Source: Alistipes sp. | GTDB taxonomy: Bacteria; Bacteroidota; Bacteroidia; Bacteroidales; Rikenellaceae | NCBI GenBank assembly: GCA_020026415.1 | Contig: JAHHQL010000010.1 | Location: 17,039 to 81,038, forward strand | Length of the DNA: 64,000 bases | Direction of reading: 5' to 3' | Part shown: piece by piece, positions 17,445 to 25,468 of the stretch | Layout: each line of letters begins with the position of its first letter | Position numbering within the stretch: position 1 is the first letter of the stretch | Notes under the pieces: generated by a model | Database searches by the model: none | The model's input: only the letters and a program-made list of their open reading frames with translations | Told to the model about the DNA's origin: nothing | Made by a program: the position numbers and the translations under genes

Positions 17445-18041
17445 TTATTTTATGTAGGAAGTCATCAGACGGGCAATATACTTGCCGATGATGTCAAATT
17501 CGATGTTCACGACCGTACCCGGTTCGATATAACGGAAGTTCGTATGCTCGAACGTATAGGGGATGATCGACACGCGGAACGACTTCTCCATGGAATCGCA
17601 CACCGTAAGGCTCACACCGTTCACCGTCACCGACCCCTTATCCACCGTACAGAAACCGTTACCCTGAGGGGTATATTCGAAAGTGAAGTTCCAACTGCCG
17701 TCGGCATCTTCCTTTTTGGTGCAGACGGCCGTCTGATCGACATGTCCCTGAACAATATGCCCATCGAGCAGAGCATCGGGTTTCATCGAGCGTTCCAAAT
17801 TAACCCAATCTCCGACTTCCAGTCTGCCAAGATTGCTTTTGTCGAGCGTCTCCTTCATGGCTGTTACTTTATAGGTGTCGCCCTTGATGGCAACCACCGT
17901 CAGACATACGCCGTTGTGGGCGATGCTTTGGTCGATCGAGAGTTCGTCCGTAAAATCGGCACGAAACGTAAAGTCTTTATTTTGACGATCCGTATCAATG
18001 GCAACTACCTGTGCCATGCGTTCCACAATACCAGAAAACAT
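17445..18041 (-). CDS. ribE: Riboflavin synthase, alpha chain
   Basis: The product has 198 aa, normal for the family. It dismutates two molecules of 6,7-dimethyl-8-ribityllumazine to riboflavin. The N-terminus MFSGIVERMAQVV is characteristic. The two lumazine-binding barrels are visible as repeated patterns: SIAHNGVCLTVVAI in the first half and SVTVNGVSLTVCDS in the second, with GHIVQGHVDQTA between them. No other rib gene is in the window and I see no FMN riboswitch upstream. Confidence 0.96.
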   Translation of the reverse strand: MFSGIVERMAQVVAIDTDRQNKDFTFRADFTDELSIDQSIAHNGVCLTVVAIKGDTYKVTAMKETLDKSNLGRLEVGDWVNLERSMKPDALLDGHIVQGHVDQTAVCTKKEDADGSWNFTFEYTPQGNGFCTVDKGSVTVNGVSLTVCDSMEKSFRVSIIPYTFEHTNFRYIEPGTVVNIEFDIIGKYIARLMTSYIK

Positions 18042-18088
18042 AATTGCAATGATGTATTTATTGTTTAACGGACAAAAATAAGATTAAA

Positions 18089-18715
18089 TTAGTTAATAAT
18101 CAATTTTCCCACCAACTTATAGATGTCGATTATGTCCGAAACGTCAATCGTTACGTCGTCATAGTTCATCTTATCGCCGGGAACCAATCGCAGGCGGTTC
18201 TCGTCGTTGGTCGTGCGCACTATACGCAACATGTTCATACGTCGGGTCTTGACCAGATAAATCTCTCCGGGGATGATCGTCGCACGATCCGTCACACGAA
18301 ACAGCACGATACTTTCCGACGGAATGACATCGCCCATGGCGCGTCCCGTGTAGCACATCGCAAAATCGCACTGCTGCAACATCGGCAACAACAGGTAACT
18401 TTCGGGTTCGAGCGTTGCAAGGCTCGATATATATTGTTCGGGGTCGTTATGATAGTAGGGGATCTGCACACCGCGCAATTTGGTGTCCGAAAACATCTGT
18501 CCCTCACCTGTCAGAAGCCACAATTTGTCAATCTGCGGGAACTTTGCCACAATACGCTCGGCGACATCCAGCGAGATGCCGTTGTTTCCGCGTTTGATCT
18601 GATACAAATTCTCCCCTCGTGCAAGACCAATATGGCGCGCGAAATAATTAATGGACATATTTGCCCATTTGATTACTGCTTCAATTCTTTGCCAGTTGTC
18701 CTGTTTTTCTTTCAT
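18089..18715 (-). CDS. HTH plus S24/LexA-fold regulator lacking the peptidase residues
   Basis: The product has 208 aa. The N-terminal ~75 residues are a phage-repressor-type helix-turn-helix (INYFARHIGLARGENLYQIKRGNNGISLDVAERI). The C-terminal part (~115-208) follows the LexA/S24 fold. The catalytic serine motif (GDSM in active members) reads GRAM, and the catalytic lysine position falls in NMLRIVR with no Lys at the expected place, so self-cleavage is unlikely. Similar genes occur as host or relic-phage regulators in Bacteroidales. It is divergent from tRNA-Arg 43 bases away. The regulated genes are unknown. Confidence 0.8.
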   Translation of the reverse strand: MKEKQDNWQRIEAVIKWANMSINYFARHIGLARGENLYQIKRGNNGISLDVAERIVAKFPQIDKLWLLTGEGQMFSDTKLRGVQIPYYHNDPEQYISSLATLEPESYLLLPMLQQCDFAMCYTGRAMGDVIPSESIVLFRVTDRATIIPGEIYLVKTRRMNMLRIVRTTNDENRLRLVPGDKMNYDDVTIDVSDIIDIYKLVGKLIIN

Positions 18716-18744
18716 TGTTTCTTTCTTATTTAAATTATTTTTCG

Positions 18745-18752
18745 CATCTTTG
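18745..18752 (+). promoter_or_regulatory. -7-like element CAtcTTTG of the tRNA gene
   Basis: Differs from TAnnTTTG only at the first base and ends six bases before the mature tRNA 5' end. Confidence 0.5.
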
Positions 18753-18758
18753 CAGTCC

Positions 18759-18830
18759 GGTCCCGTAGTTCAATGGATAGAATACAAGATTCCGGTTCTT
18801 ACGATATGGGTTCGATTCCCGTCGGGATCA
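18759..18830 (+). tRNA. tRNA-Arg(CCG)
   Basis: All parts of a 72-base cloverleaf can be assigned. The acceptor arms GGTCCCG/CGGGATC pair with one G-T. The D stem is GTTC/GAAT with loop AATGGATA. The anticodon loop TTCCGGT gives CCG, and the T loop is TTCGATT on stem ATGGG/CCCGT. The discriminator base is A. CCA is not encoded. The outermost anticodon-stem pair (C-A) is mismatched, which is unusual but tolerable. Confidence 0.93.
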
Positions 18831-18836
18831 CGTGTG

Positions 18837-18869
18837 CAGGTGTCTTTTTTAGGACACCTGTATTTTTTT
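18837..18869 (+). terminator. Terminator after tRNA-Arg
   Basis: The stem CAGGTGTC/GACACCTG with an eight-base T-rich loop is followed by TATTTTTTT. It begins seven bases after the tRNA. Confidence 0.88.
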
Positions 18870-19317
18870 GTCATTTTTCGGCACACTTCCCCGATCGCAA
18901 CCCTTTCGGAATACACAACAAACCGAAAGCATTACGCAAAACCCCCGATTATTTTACATTCCATATCATTTTACACTATATTTTCCCTTTTATATAATGC
19001 AAAACAAAGATAGCGTAAAAATATAGAACTGCAACGCCGTCTCATGAAAAATAAAAGAAAAGAATTGATTCGTAAAATATTCAGCCCGTATTTTAAGAAC
19101 AAACTCTCAAAAAATATCGGAAAAAGCCAGAAAACGACTTTTTGAAAATGTTATCACGTTGATAATCCGTCAATTTATATCTTAACGCAAAAAACAAAAA
19201 CATAGTATGTCTTCTTTTGACTTTCCAAATCGGACAATTCTGTCCGAAACATCGGGACGCCACCGGCAGGGGTAAGATAATTTTCCGAATTTTCTTTAGG
19301 AATCCTCACAAAAAACG
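18870..19317. other. Intergenic region before rpe, no gene seen
   Basis: About 450 AT-rich bases without a credible reading frame. Two palindromes stand out. TTATCA-CGT-TGATAA lies at 19151-19165. TCGGACA-ATTC-TGTCCGA, a perfect 7-bp inverted repeat, lies at 19230-19247 about 70 bases before the rpe promoter. Either could be an operator or part of a small RNA; nothing else supports one. Confidence 0.5.
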
Positions 19318-19325
19318 TATCTTTG
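19318..19325 (+). promoter_or_regulatory. -7 element TAtcTTTG of rpe
   Basis: Exact consensus, 22 bases before the ATG at 19348. A TTTA at 19295-19298 with a 19-base spacer may act as a weak -33 element. Confidence 0.7.
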
Positions 19326-19347
19326 TTAAACCTAAAACCATAAAATT

Positions 19348-19998
19348 ATGCAACGTATCATAGCACCTTCCGTGCTTTCGGCCGATTTCGGCCACCTCGA
19401 ACGAGACATCCGCATGCTCAACGACAGCCGTGCCGAATGGATTCACATTGATGTCATGGACGGTGTATTCGTACCCAATATCTCTTTCGGATTCCCCGTG
19501 ATGAAACCCATCCGTCAGGCATCGCCCAAATTCATGGATGTACACCTGATGATCATCGACCCCGAAAAGTATGTCGAGCGTTTTGTCGAGGCAGGCAGTG
19601 ATCTGGTGACCTTCCACCTCGAAGCCACCAAAGATCCCCGCAAGTGCATCGATCTGATCCGCAAGGCAGGTGCCAAGGTCGGCATCTCGATCAAACCCGC
19701 GACACCTATCGAAGATCTTAAAGAATGGCTCTCGGACATTGACCTTGTGCTGGTAATGAGTGTCGAGCCGGGATTCGGCGGTCAGTCGTTCATGCCTCAT
19801 TCGATCGAGAAAGTGGCAGGCATCCGCAAAATGGCCGAAACGCTCAACCCGAACCTCATGATCGAAGTCGATGGCGGCATCTCGTCAAAAAACGCCCGTC
19901 TGTTGTTCGATGCAGGTGCCGAGGCTTTGGTGGCAGGCAGTGCCGTATTCAAAGCCGAAGATCCCAAACAGGAAATCATCAATATGTTGAACGCATAA
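19348..19998 (+). CDS. rpe: Ribulose-phosphate 3-epimerase
   Basis: The product has 216 aa. It interconverts ribulose-5-phosphate and xylulose-5-phosphate in the pentose phosphate pathway. All classical TIM-barrel motifs are visible: PSVLSADFGHL, WIHIDVMDGVFVPN, MDVHLMI, VMSVEPGFGGQSF and EVDGGISSKN with the catalytic Asp and metal-binding His/Asp residues. It is a single gene with its own promoter and terminator. Confidence 0.97.
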   Translation: MQRIIAPSVLSADFGHLERDIRMLNDSRAEWIHIDVMDGVFVPNISFGFPVMKPIRQASPKFMDVHLMIIDPEKYVERFVEAGSDLVTFHLEATKDPRKCIDLIRKAGAKVGISIKPATPIEDLKEWLSDIDLVLVMSVEPGFGGQSFMPHSIEKVAGIRKMAETLNPNLMIEVDGGISSKNARLLFDAGAEALVAGSAVFKAEDPKQEIINMLNA

Positions 19999-20018
19999 AA
20001 ACCGACCCATACCTTAAT

Positions 20019-20052
20019 AAAAGGGCAGTCCCACATTGGATTGCCCTTTTTG
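20019..20052 (+). terminator. Terminator of rpe
   Basis: The arms AAAAGGGCA (20019-20027) and TGCCCTTTT (20042-20050) enclose a 14-base loop and are followed by more T. Confidence 0.82.
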
Positions 20053-20090
20053 TTTCAGGCGGCGGTGTTGGGAGAGTGAAACATTTTTCG

Positions 20091-20098
20091 TACCTTTG
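20091..20098 (+). promoter_or_regulatory. -7 element TAccTTTG of the ABC-F gene
   Basis: Exact consensus. An in-frame ATG at 20100 is too close to the element to be transcribed reliably, so the ATG at 20118 is the likely start, with a leader of about 14 bases. Confidence 0.65.
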
Positions 20099-20117
20099 CA
20101 TGAATTTTTATACAACT

Positions 20118-22061
20118 ATGATTTCACTCGATAATTTGACCGTCAGTTACGGCGGATGGACTCTTTTTGACGATATTTCTTTTCTGATCAACCCCAAGGA
20201 CCGTATCGGTCTGGTAGGTAAGAACGGAGCGGGGAAAACCACACTGCTCAAGATTATCGTCGGCGAGCAGCAGCCCACATCGGGCAATGTGACCATCAAC
20301 GGAGCCTGCACAATCGGCTATCTGCCTCAGACCATGCGTGTTCACGATACGACAACTCTCGTGGAGGAAACCGCCAAGGCTTTCGACGAGGTGTTGAAAA
20401 TCGAGAAAGACATCGCTCATCTGACAACCGAGATTGCCGAACGCACCGACTACGAATCGGAGGAATATGCCCAGTTGATCCACCGGCTGACCGATCAGCA
20501 GGATCGCTATCAGATCATGGGCGGAGACTCGCGCGATGCCGACATCGAAAAGACGCTCTTGGGTTTGGGCTTCAAGCGTTCGGATTTCGGACGCGCCACA
20601 AGTGAATTTTCGGGCGGCTGGCGTATGCGTATCGAATTGGCCAAGTTGCTGTTGCGCCGTCCGTCGATCTTCCTTCTGGATGAGCCGACCAACCACCTCG
20701 ACATCGAGTCGATCCAATGGTTGGAGGATTATTTGAAGAACTACAATGGTGCGGTATTGCTCATTTCGCACGACCGCGCCTTTCTGGATAATGTCACCAA
20801 CCGCACCATCGAACTTTCGCTGGGCAAAGTGACCGACTACAAGGTCTCTTATTCGAAATATGTCGTACTGCGTCAGGAACGTCGCCAACAACAGTTGGCA
20901 GCCTACGAAAACCAGCAACGCATGATCGAAAAGACGGAGGAGTTTATCGAAAAATTTCGCTATAAACCCACCAAATCGAATCAGGTGCAGTCGCGCATCA
21001 AGCAGTTGGAACGACTGGAACGCCTCGAAGTCGAGGAGGAGGATTTGGCAACGCTCAACATCAAATTCCCGCCTGCACCCCATTCGGGTCAGATTGTGGC
21101 ACAAATCAACGATGCAGGCATGTCGTTCGGGTCAAAACACGTCTTCAGCGGTGCGAATTTCGTCATCGATAAAGGCAGTAAGATCGCACTGGTCGGTCGC
21201 AACGGCGAGGGTAAAACCACCTTGGCACGCATGCTTATCGGGCAACTCACTCCGACCGAGGGTTCGATCAAATTAGGCGCAAACGTAAACATCGGCTACT
21301 ACGCACAGAATCAGGACGATCTGATGGATGGCGATTTTACGGTTTACGACACGCTGGATCGTGTGGCCGTGGGGGACATCCGTACCCATCTGCGCGATAT
21401 TTTGGGTGCATTCCTGTTCCGTGGCGAAGACATCGACAAGAAGGTCAAGGTGTTGTCGGGTGGCGAACGCGCACGATTGGCAATGGCACGTATGATGCTC
21501 GAACCGCGCAATCTGTTGGTACTCGACGAGCCGACCAACCACATGGATATGCGCTCGAAGGATATTTTGAAAAATGCGCTGATCAAATACGACGGCACGG
21601 TAGTGGTCGTATCACACGACCGTGAATTTTTGGACGGACTTGTCGAAAAGGTCTATGAATTTCGCGATGGCGGTGTCCGCGAATATCTGGGCGGCATCTA
21701 CTACTTCCTCGAAAAACGCAAATTGGAATCATTGCAGGAAATTGAACGCCGCGATCCCGTTGTAAAGGCTTCCGCCAAGGAAGATGTACCCCGCACACAA
21801 GTTTCGGGCAAAATCTCCTATGAGCAGAAGAAAGAACAGGAAAAACTCCTCCGCAAACTGCGCAAGGCGGTCGAGGTGATCGAGGAGCGTCTGGCCAAGA
21901 TCGAAAAAAAGATTGCCGAATACGACGCGAAATTTGCCTCTTCGTCCGACTATGTCGAGGAGGACTACAAAGCCTACAACGCGCTGAAGGCCGAATACGA
22001 CCACGAAATGCACGAATGGGAGAAAGCCTCCTACGAATTGGAAATCACGGAAAACGAATAA
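20118..22061 (+). CDS. ABC-F family ATPase (ribosome-associated type)
   Basis: The product is 647 aa from the ATG at 20118 (MISLDNLTVSYGGW). Two ABC domains sit in one chain: Walker A GKNGAGKTT and GRNGEGKTT, signatures SGGWRMR and SGGERAR, Walker B LLDEPTNHLD and VLDEPTNHMD. A basic linker rich in Arg, Gln and Lys joins them, and a C-terminal coiled coil (from ~560) follows. There are no membrane segments. ABC-F proteins bind the ribosomal E site and either aid translation or protect against antibiotics. The C-terminal coiled coil resembles Uup-like housekeeping members; resistance cannot be inferred. rlmB follows after 15 bases. Confidence 0.9.
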   Translation: MISLDNLTVSYGGWTLFDDISFLINPKDRIGLVGKNGAGKTTLLKIIVGEQQPTSGNVTINGACTIGYLPQTMRVHDTTTLVEETAKAFDEVLKIEKDIAHLTTEIAERTDYESEEYAQLIHRLTDQQDRYQIMGGDSRDADIEKTLLGLGFKRSDFGRATSEFSGGWRMRIELAKLLLRRPSIFLLDEPTNHLDIESIQWLEDYLKNYNGAVLLISHDRAFLDNVTNRTIELSLGKVTDYKVSYSKYVVLRQERRQQQLAAYENQQRMIEKTEEFIEKFRYKPTKSNQVQSRIKQLERLERLEVEEEDLATLNIKFPPAPHSGQIVAQINDAGMSFGSKHVFSGANFVIDKGSKIALVGRNGEGKTTLARMLIGQLTPTEGSIKLGANVNIGYYAQNQDDLMDGDFTVYDTLDRVAVGDIRTHLRDILGAFLFRGEDIDKKVKVLSGGERARLAMARMMLEPRNLLVLDEPTNHMDMRSKDILKNALIKYDGTVVVVSHDREFLDGLVEKVYEFRDGGVREYLGGIYYFLEKRKLESLQEIERRDPVVKASAKEDVPRTQVSGKISYEQKKEQEKLLRKLRKAVEVIEERLAKIEKKIAEYDAKFASSSDYVEEDYKAYNALKAEYDHEMHEWEKASYELEITENE

Positions 22062-22076
22062 TACAGAACTCACAAT

Positions 22077-22808
22077 ATGGATAATCTTATTTTCGGGATT
22101 CGTCCCGTAGCCGAAGCCATCGAGGCTGGCCGACAGATCGAGAAACTCTACATCCGCAAGGGTGCCGACGGACAGTTGATGCAGGAACTCAAGGACTTGT
22201 GCATGCGTCACCATTTGCGCTATCAGGAAGTTCCGGTCGAGAAACTCAACCGTCTGACCCGTTTGAATCACCAAGGCGTCGTGGCGCAAATGGCCGCCAT
22301 CGAATATGTGCAGGTGATCGACATTCTGGAACGTGTTCCCGATGACGAGACCCCGCTGGTGGTGATTTTCGACGGAGTGACCGATGTACGCAACTTCGGT
22401 GCAATCGCCCGTTCGGCCGAGTGCTCGGGTGCACACGGACTGATCACTCCGCTGAAAAACTCCGCACCGGTCAATGCCGAGGCGATCCGTTCGTCGGCAG
22501 GTGCACTGACCACGATTCCCGTGGCACGTGTGGGTTCGATCCGCAACACCATCAAGCAACTCAAAACCGAGGGCTTCCAGATCGTTGCCGCCACCGAGAA
22601 AAGTTCCAAACTGCTCTACGATGCCGACTTTACGAAACCCACGGCCATCGTGATGGGTGCCGAAGATACGGGTATCTCGAAAGAGGTGCTGAAATTGTGC
22701 GACGAGCAACTGGCCATTCCTCTGATCGGTCACATCGAGTCGCTGAACGTATCGGCAGCTGCAGCAGTCGTGTTGTTCGAAGTTGTCCGTCAGCGCATTG
22801 GCGAGTAA
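22077..22808 (+). CDS. rlmB: 23S rRNA 2'-O-ribose methyltransferase of the RlmB/TrmH (SpoU) family
   Basis: The product has 243 aa. An N-terminal substrate-binding domain (FGIRPVAEAIEAGRQIEKLYI) is followed by the SpoU knot: DGVTDVRNFGAIARSAE (motif 1), IVMGAEDTGIS (motif 2) and IPLIGHIESLNVSAAAAVVLFE (motif 3). RlmB modifies G2251 in the peptidyl-transferase loop; target specificity is inferred from overall similarity. It lies in an apparent operon with the upstream ABC-F ATPase, so two ribosome-related genes are together. Confidence 0.92.
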   Translation: MDNLIFGIRPVAEAIEAGRQIEKLYIRKGADGQLMQELKDLCMRHHLRYQEVPVEKLNRLTRLNHQGVVAQMAAIEYVQVIDILERVPDDETPLVVIFDGVTDVRNFGAIARSAECSGAHGLITPLKNSAPVNAEAIRSSAGALTTIPVARVGSIRNTIKQLKTEGFQIVAATEKSSKLLYDADFTKPTAIVMGAEDTGISKEVLKLCDEQLAIPLIGHIESLNVSAAAAVVLFEVVRQRIGE

Positions 22809-23409
22809 ACCGACACCCCGCATCCGAATCATCCGCCATCCCGTGGCGGGCGATGTCGAATTGTACTTTTCACCGAGGGCACTGCGCATCGGATTGAGAA
22901 TCACTTCGGCAGGAAGGGTGCGTTTGATCATCCCGCGGGGAGCAAGCGAAGAGCATGCCTTGCGCTTCATGGAGTCGAAAACGGATTGGATACGCCACAC
23001 CTTGCAGAAGGTTGCCCGACGTGCCGCACTTCACGAGCCTGCTCTGCGCGCCGACATGACACCCGACGAACGCCATCGCCGCATCGAGGAGTTGCGCCAA
23101 GAGGCTCACCGCGATCTGCCGGAGCGCATCGAACGCCTCGCCCGACTTACGGGTCTTCGCTACACGCGGGTGACCCTTCGTGCCGTACGTTCGAAGTGGG
23201 GGAGTTGCTCGTCGATCAACTCCATCTCGCTCAACATCTTTCTGATGATTCTGCCCGAACACCTGCGCGATTTTGTGATCATCCACGAGTTGTGTCACAC
23301 GGTCGAACACAACCATTCGCCTCGCTTCCACGCCTTGGTAAATCACTATACAGAAGGTCACGAACGCGAATTGGAACGCGAACTGCGCACTTATACCATC
23401 ATTGGTTGA
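22798..23409 (+). CDS. YgjP/DUF45-type zinc metallopeptidase
   Basis: The product is 203 aa from a TTG at 22798; another in-frame TTG at 22783 is possible, and there is no upstream ATG. Both overlap rlmB. The gluzincin-like motif HELCHTVEHNH with a later SPRFHALV matches the M48-like DUF45 family (HExxH, and a third His downstream). The RSKWGSCSS segment just before it is also a hallmark of the family. No membrane helix or signal peptide is present, so it is cytoplasmic. Its substrate is unknown; related genes are often found near restriction or DNA-repair genes but here it is linked to translation genes. Confidence 0.85.
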   Translation: MASKPTPRIRIIRHPVAGDVELYFSPRALRIGLRITSAGRVRLIIPRGASEEHALRFMESKTDWIRHTLQKVARRAALHEPALRADMTPDERHRRIEELRQEAHRDLPERIERLARLTGLRYTRVTLRAVRSKWGSCSSINSISLNIFLMILPEHLRDFVIIHELCHTVEHNHSPRFHALVNHYTEGHERELERELRTYTIIG

Positions 23410-23431
23410 ACATTCACACATTTAACGATTT

Positions 23432-24292
23432 ATGAATAACAAACTCAACACCTTACTCTGCGCGTTGCTGATCATCCTCGGCGTTTCGTGCTCGTCACAA
23501 ACGCCTTCGGACGACCTCAAAGTCATCACCATGAACATGCGTTACGACAATCCGCAGGACAACGAAAACAACTGGAAATTCCGCTACGAGCGCATCGCCC
23601 AAATGCTCCGCACCGAACATCCCGACCTCTTGGGTACGCAGGAACTGCTCGCACACCAACTCGATACGATGAAGGCACGCCTTACCGACTACGCCACCGT
23701 AGGTGTTGCCCGCGAGGACGGAAAACGTCAGGGCGAATACAGTGCCATTTTCTACCTCAAGGATCGTTTCGAGATGATCGACTCAGGTAACTTCTGGCTG
23801 AGCGAAACGCCCGACTCGGTCGGCACATTCGGTTGGGACGCAGCCTGTGTGCGCATCGCCACATGGGCTGTACTGCGCGACCGCAACCAAAAAGAAATCC
23901 TCTTCATGAACACCCATTTCGACCACATGGGGAAGGTTGCCCGTCAGAAGAGCGGCGACCTGCTCATAGAGCGCATCGAAAGACTGGCACAGGGTCGTCC
24001 GATCATTGTCACAGGTGATTTCAATGCCGATCCCGAATCGGAAGTCATCCGTAACATCCTATCGAAGAATATCTTGCATCATACGAAAGACTGCGCCGCG
24101 GAGAAAAAGGGAACCGAGGCCAGTTTCACGGATTTCGGTCGTATTCCCATCGAGGAGCGTCAGTTGATCGACTACATTTTCATCGGAGACAATCTTTCGG
24201 CATCGCTCTATGAAGTAATGCCCGAAACCGACTCCGAAGGTCGCCATTACACGGATCACGCCCCCGTAAAGGCAATTTTACACTACAACTAA
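23432..24292 (+). CDS. Endonuclease/exonuclease/phosphatase-family lipoprotein
   Basis: The product has 286 aa. A lipoprotein signal ends at Cys20 (LGVSCSS). The EEP fold motifs appear in order: VITMNMRYDN, LLGTQELL (metal-binding Glu), NTHFDHMG, IVTGDFNADPES and YTDHAPV (catalytic Asp-His). Secreted EEP proteins in Bacteroidota hydrolyse phosphodiesters or phosphate esters outside the cytoplasm; the substrate is not known here. It begins 22 bases after the metallopeptidase gene and may belong to the same transcript. Confidence 0.9.
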   Translation: MNNKLNTLLCALLIILGVSCSSQTPSDDLKVITMNMRYDNPQDNENNWKFRYERIAQMLRTEHPDLLGTQELLAHQLDTMKARLTDYATVGVAREDGKRQGEYSAIFYLKDRFEMIDSGNFWLSETPDSVGTFGWDAACVRIATWAVLRDRNQKEILFMNTHFDHMGKVARQKSGDLLIERIERLAQGRPIIVTGDFNADPESEVIRNILSKNILHHTKDCAAEKKGTEASFTDFGRIPIEERQLIDYIFIGDNLSASLYEVMPETDSEGRHYTDHAPVKAILHYN

Positions 24293-24333
24293 AATTTGAC
24301 ACGGGGAGTATTAGGATATTCCGAAAGTTTGAT

Positions 24334-24341
24334 TAACTTTG
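24334..24341 (+). promoter_or_regulatory. -7 element TAacTTTG of the 95-aa gene
   Basis: Exact consensus, 32 bases before the ATG at 24373. Confidence 0.6.
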
Positions 24342-24372
24342 TAAAAAGTAAATTCTTTAATACGATAAGATT

Positions 24373-24660
24373 ATGGCAAATTTAAGAAGATTGAAAAAAG
24401 ACATCGACTACTGCCTCGAAGAGTTGGTTTTCGATTGTGATATGGCTATTTGCTTTCAGCCTTCGAAAGAGAAGGAAATTTTCGAAGTGATGCAGGAGGC
24501 AGTTGCTTTGCGCAACGACCTGTTCTCCAAGGCCATGAATCCCGCCGAGCCGCACAACCGTTCGCTCGTTCGCAAGCACTATGCCGCTCTGCGTCGAGAA
24601 ATCGTGGATTCGTTCGAGGAGATGTTCGAGAAATTGAGCAAGGTAAACGGAGAGAAATAA
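24373..24660 (+). CDS. Small conserved protein, function unknown
   Basis: The product is 95 aa, mostly helical and charged, with two Cys (YCLEELVFDCDMAICF has three close together). It has its own promoter and terminator. The sequence looks like a small protein that recurs widely in Bacteroidales without a known role; that is from memory and should be checked. There are no signal peptide or membrane helices. Confidence 0.8.
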   Translation: MANLRRLKKDIDYCLEELVFDCDMAICFQPSKEKEIFEVMQEAVALRNDLFSKAMNPAEPHNRSLVRKHYAALRREIVDSFEEMFEKLSKVNGEK

Positions 24661-24678
24661 TCCGATAAAATACCAACG

Positions 24679-24717
24679 AAAAGTCCGGCTTCTTATGTGA
24701 AGCCGGACTTTTTTATT
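24679..24717. terminator. Bidirectional terminator between the 95-aa gene and the metal ABC genes
   Basis: A 14-bp perfect stem (24679-24692 with 24699-24712) is followed by a T-rich run. It lies between convergent genes. Confidence 0.9.
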
Positions 24718-25468
24718 TTTCCAAATTGTGGTAACTGAGCACCGTATGCGGCACCCGTCCGTGCGTGATGAGTTGAATAGGGCAGTTATAGGCGCGTAAC
24801 TGCTCGGCATCGAGGACATTCGAGTGATGGCGATGCACCTCGCGATTCACGCACACGATCTCCTTCACAACACTGCTGATCGTACCCACATCGTGCGATA
24901 CCATCATGATGGCCATCCGCTTGTTCAACTCCTGCAACGAGCGATATAACTCGTTTTCAAATTGATTATCCACAAAATTCGTGGGTTCGTCCAAGATCAA
25001 CACACGGGGTTCGGAAATGATTGCACGGCAAAGCAGCGCACGTTGCAACTGACCGCCCGATACCTCACCGACAGGCATTCCCGCCAAATCGGCAATCCCT
25101 GCCTGCGTCAATAATTCCATAGCCTTTTCACGATCGGCACGCGTATAACGCGACCAAAACCCCTTGCTTCCCTGCAAACCTGACACCACAATTTCCAACA
25201 GAGATATCGGGAAATTACGATCAAAATCAGAGATCTGCGGCATATACCCGATCAAACGCTCCTTACCACGGTACAATTCCTCGGCAAATTCGATCCTACC
25301 CGTATGGGGTACCATACCCAAAATCGCCTTTACAAGGGTCGTTTTGCCACCGCCGTTCGGGCCGATAATTCCCAGAAAATCGTGATCCGCAACCTCCAGA
25401 TTCACATTTCGGAGAGCCTCATACCCATCGTACTTAACCCCGACCTGATGTAATGTTATAAGATTCAT
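24713..25468 (-). CDS. Metal (zinc/manganese type) ABC transporter ATP-binding protein
   Basis: The product has 251 aa. It is the ABC ATPase of a cluster 9 metal importer: Walker A GPNGGGKTT, signature VSGGQLQRALL, Walker B ILDEPTNFVD, H-loop VSHDVG. A His-rich stretch near the C-terminus (REVHRHHSNV) fits metal import. The start codon overlaps the stop of the binding-protein gene by four bases (ATGA). No permease gene follows, since the next gene is convergent. Either the permease is encoded elsewhere or this is a rearranged operon. Confidence 0.9.
   Translation of the reverse strand: MNLITLHQVGVKYDGYEALRNVNLEVADHDFLGIIGPNGGGKTTLVKAILGMVPHTGRIEFAEELYRGKERLIGYMPQISDFDRNFPISLLEIVVSGLQGSKGFWSRYTRADREKAMELLTQAGIADLAGMPVGEVSGGQLQRALLCRAIISEPRVLILDEPTNFVDNQFENELYRSLQELNKRMAIMMVSHDVGTISSVVKEIVCVNREVHRHHSNVLDAEQLRAYNCPIQLITHGRVPHTVLSYHNLEK

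Noticed and set aside
18042..18088. FMN riboswitch before ribE
   Set aside because: The 47-base gap upstream of ribE is too short and shows no conserved FMN element.
18089..18869. Prophage boundary at tRNA-Arg
   Set aside because: A repressor-like gene sits beside the tRNA, but there is no integrase, no phage structural gene and no duplicated tRNA 3' end in the window.
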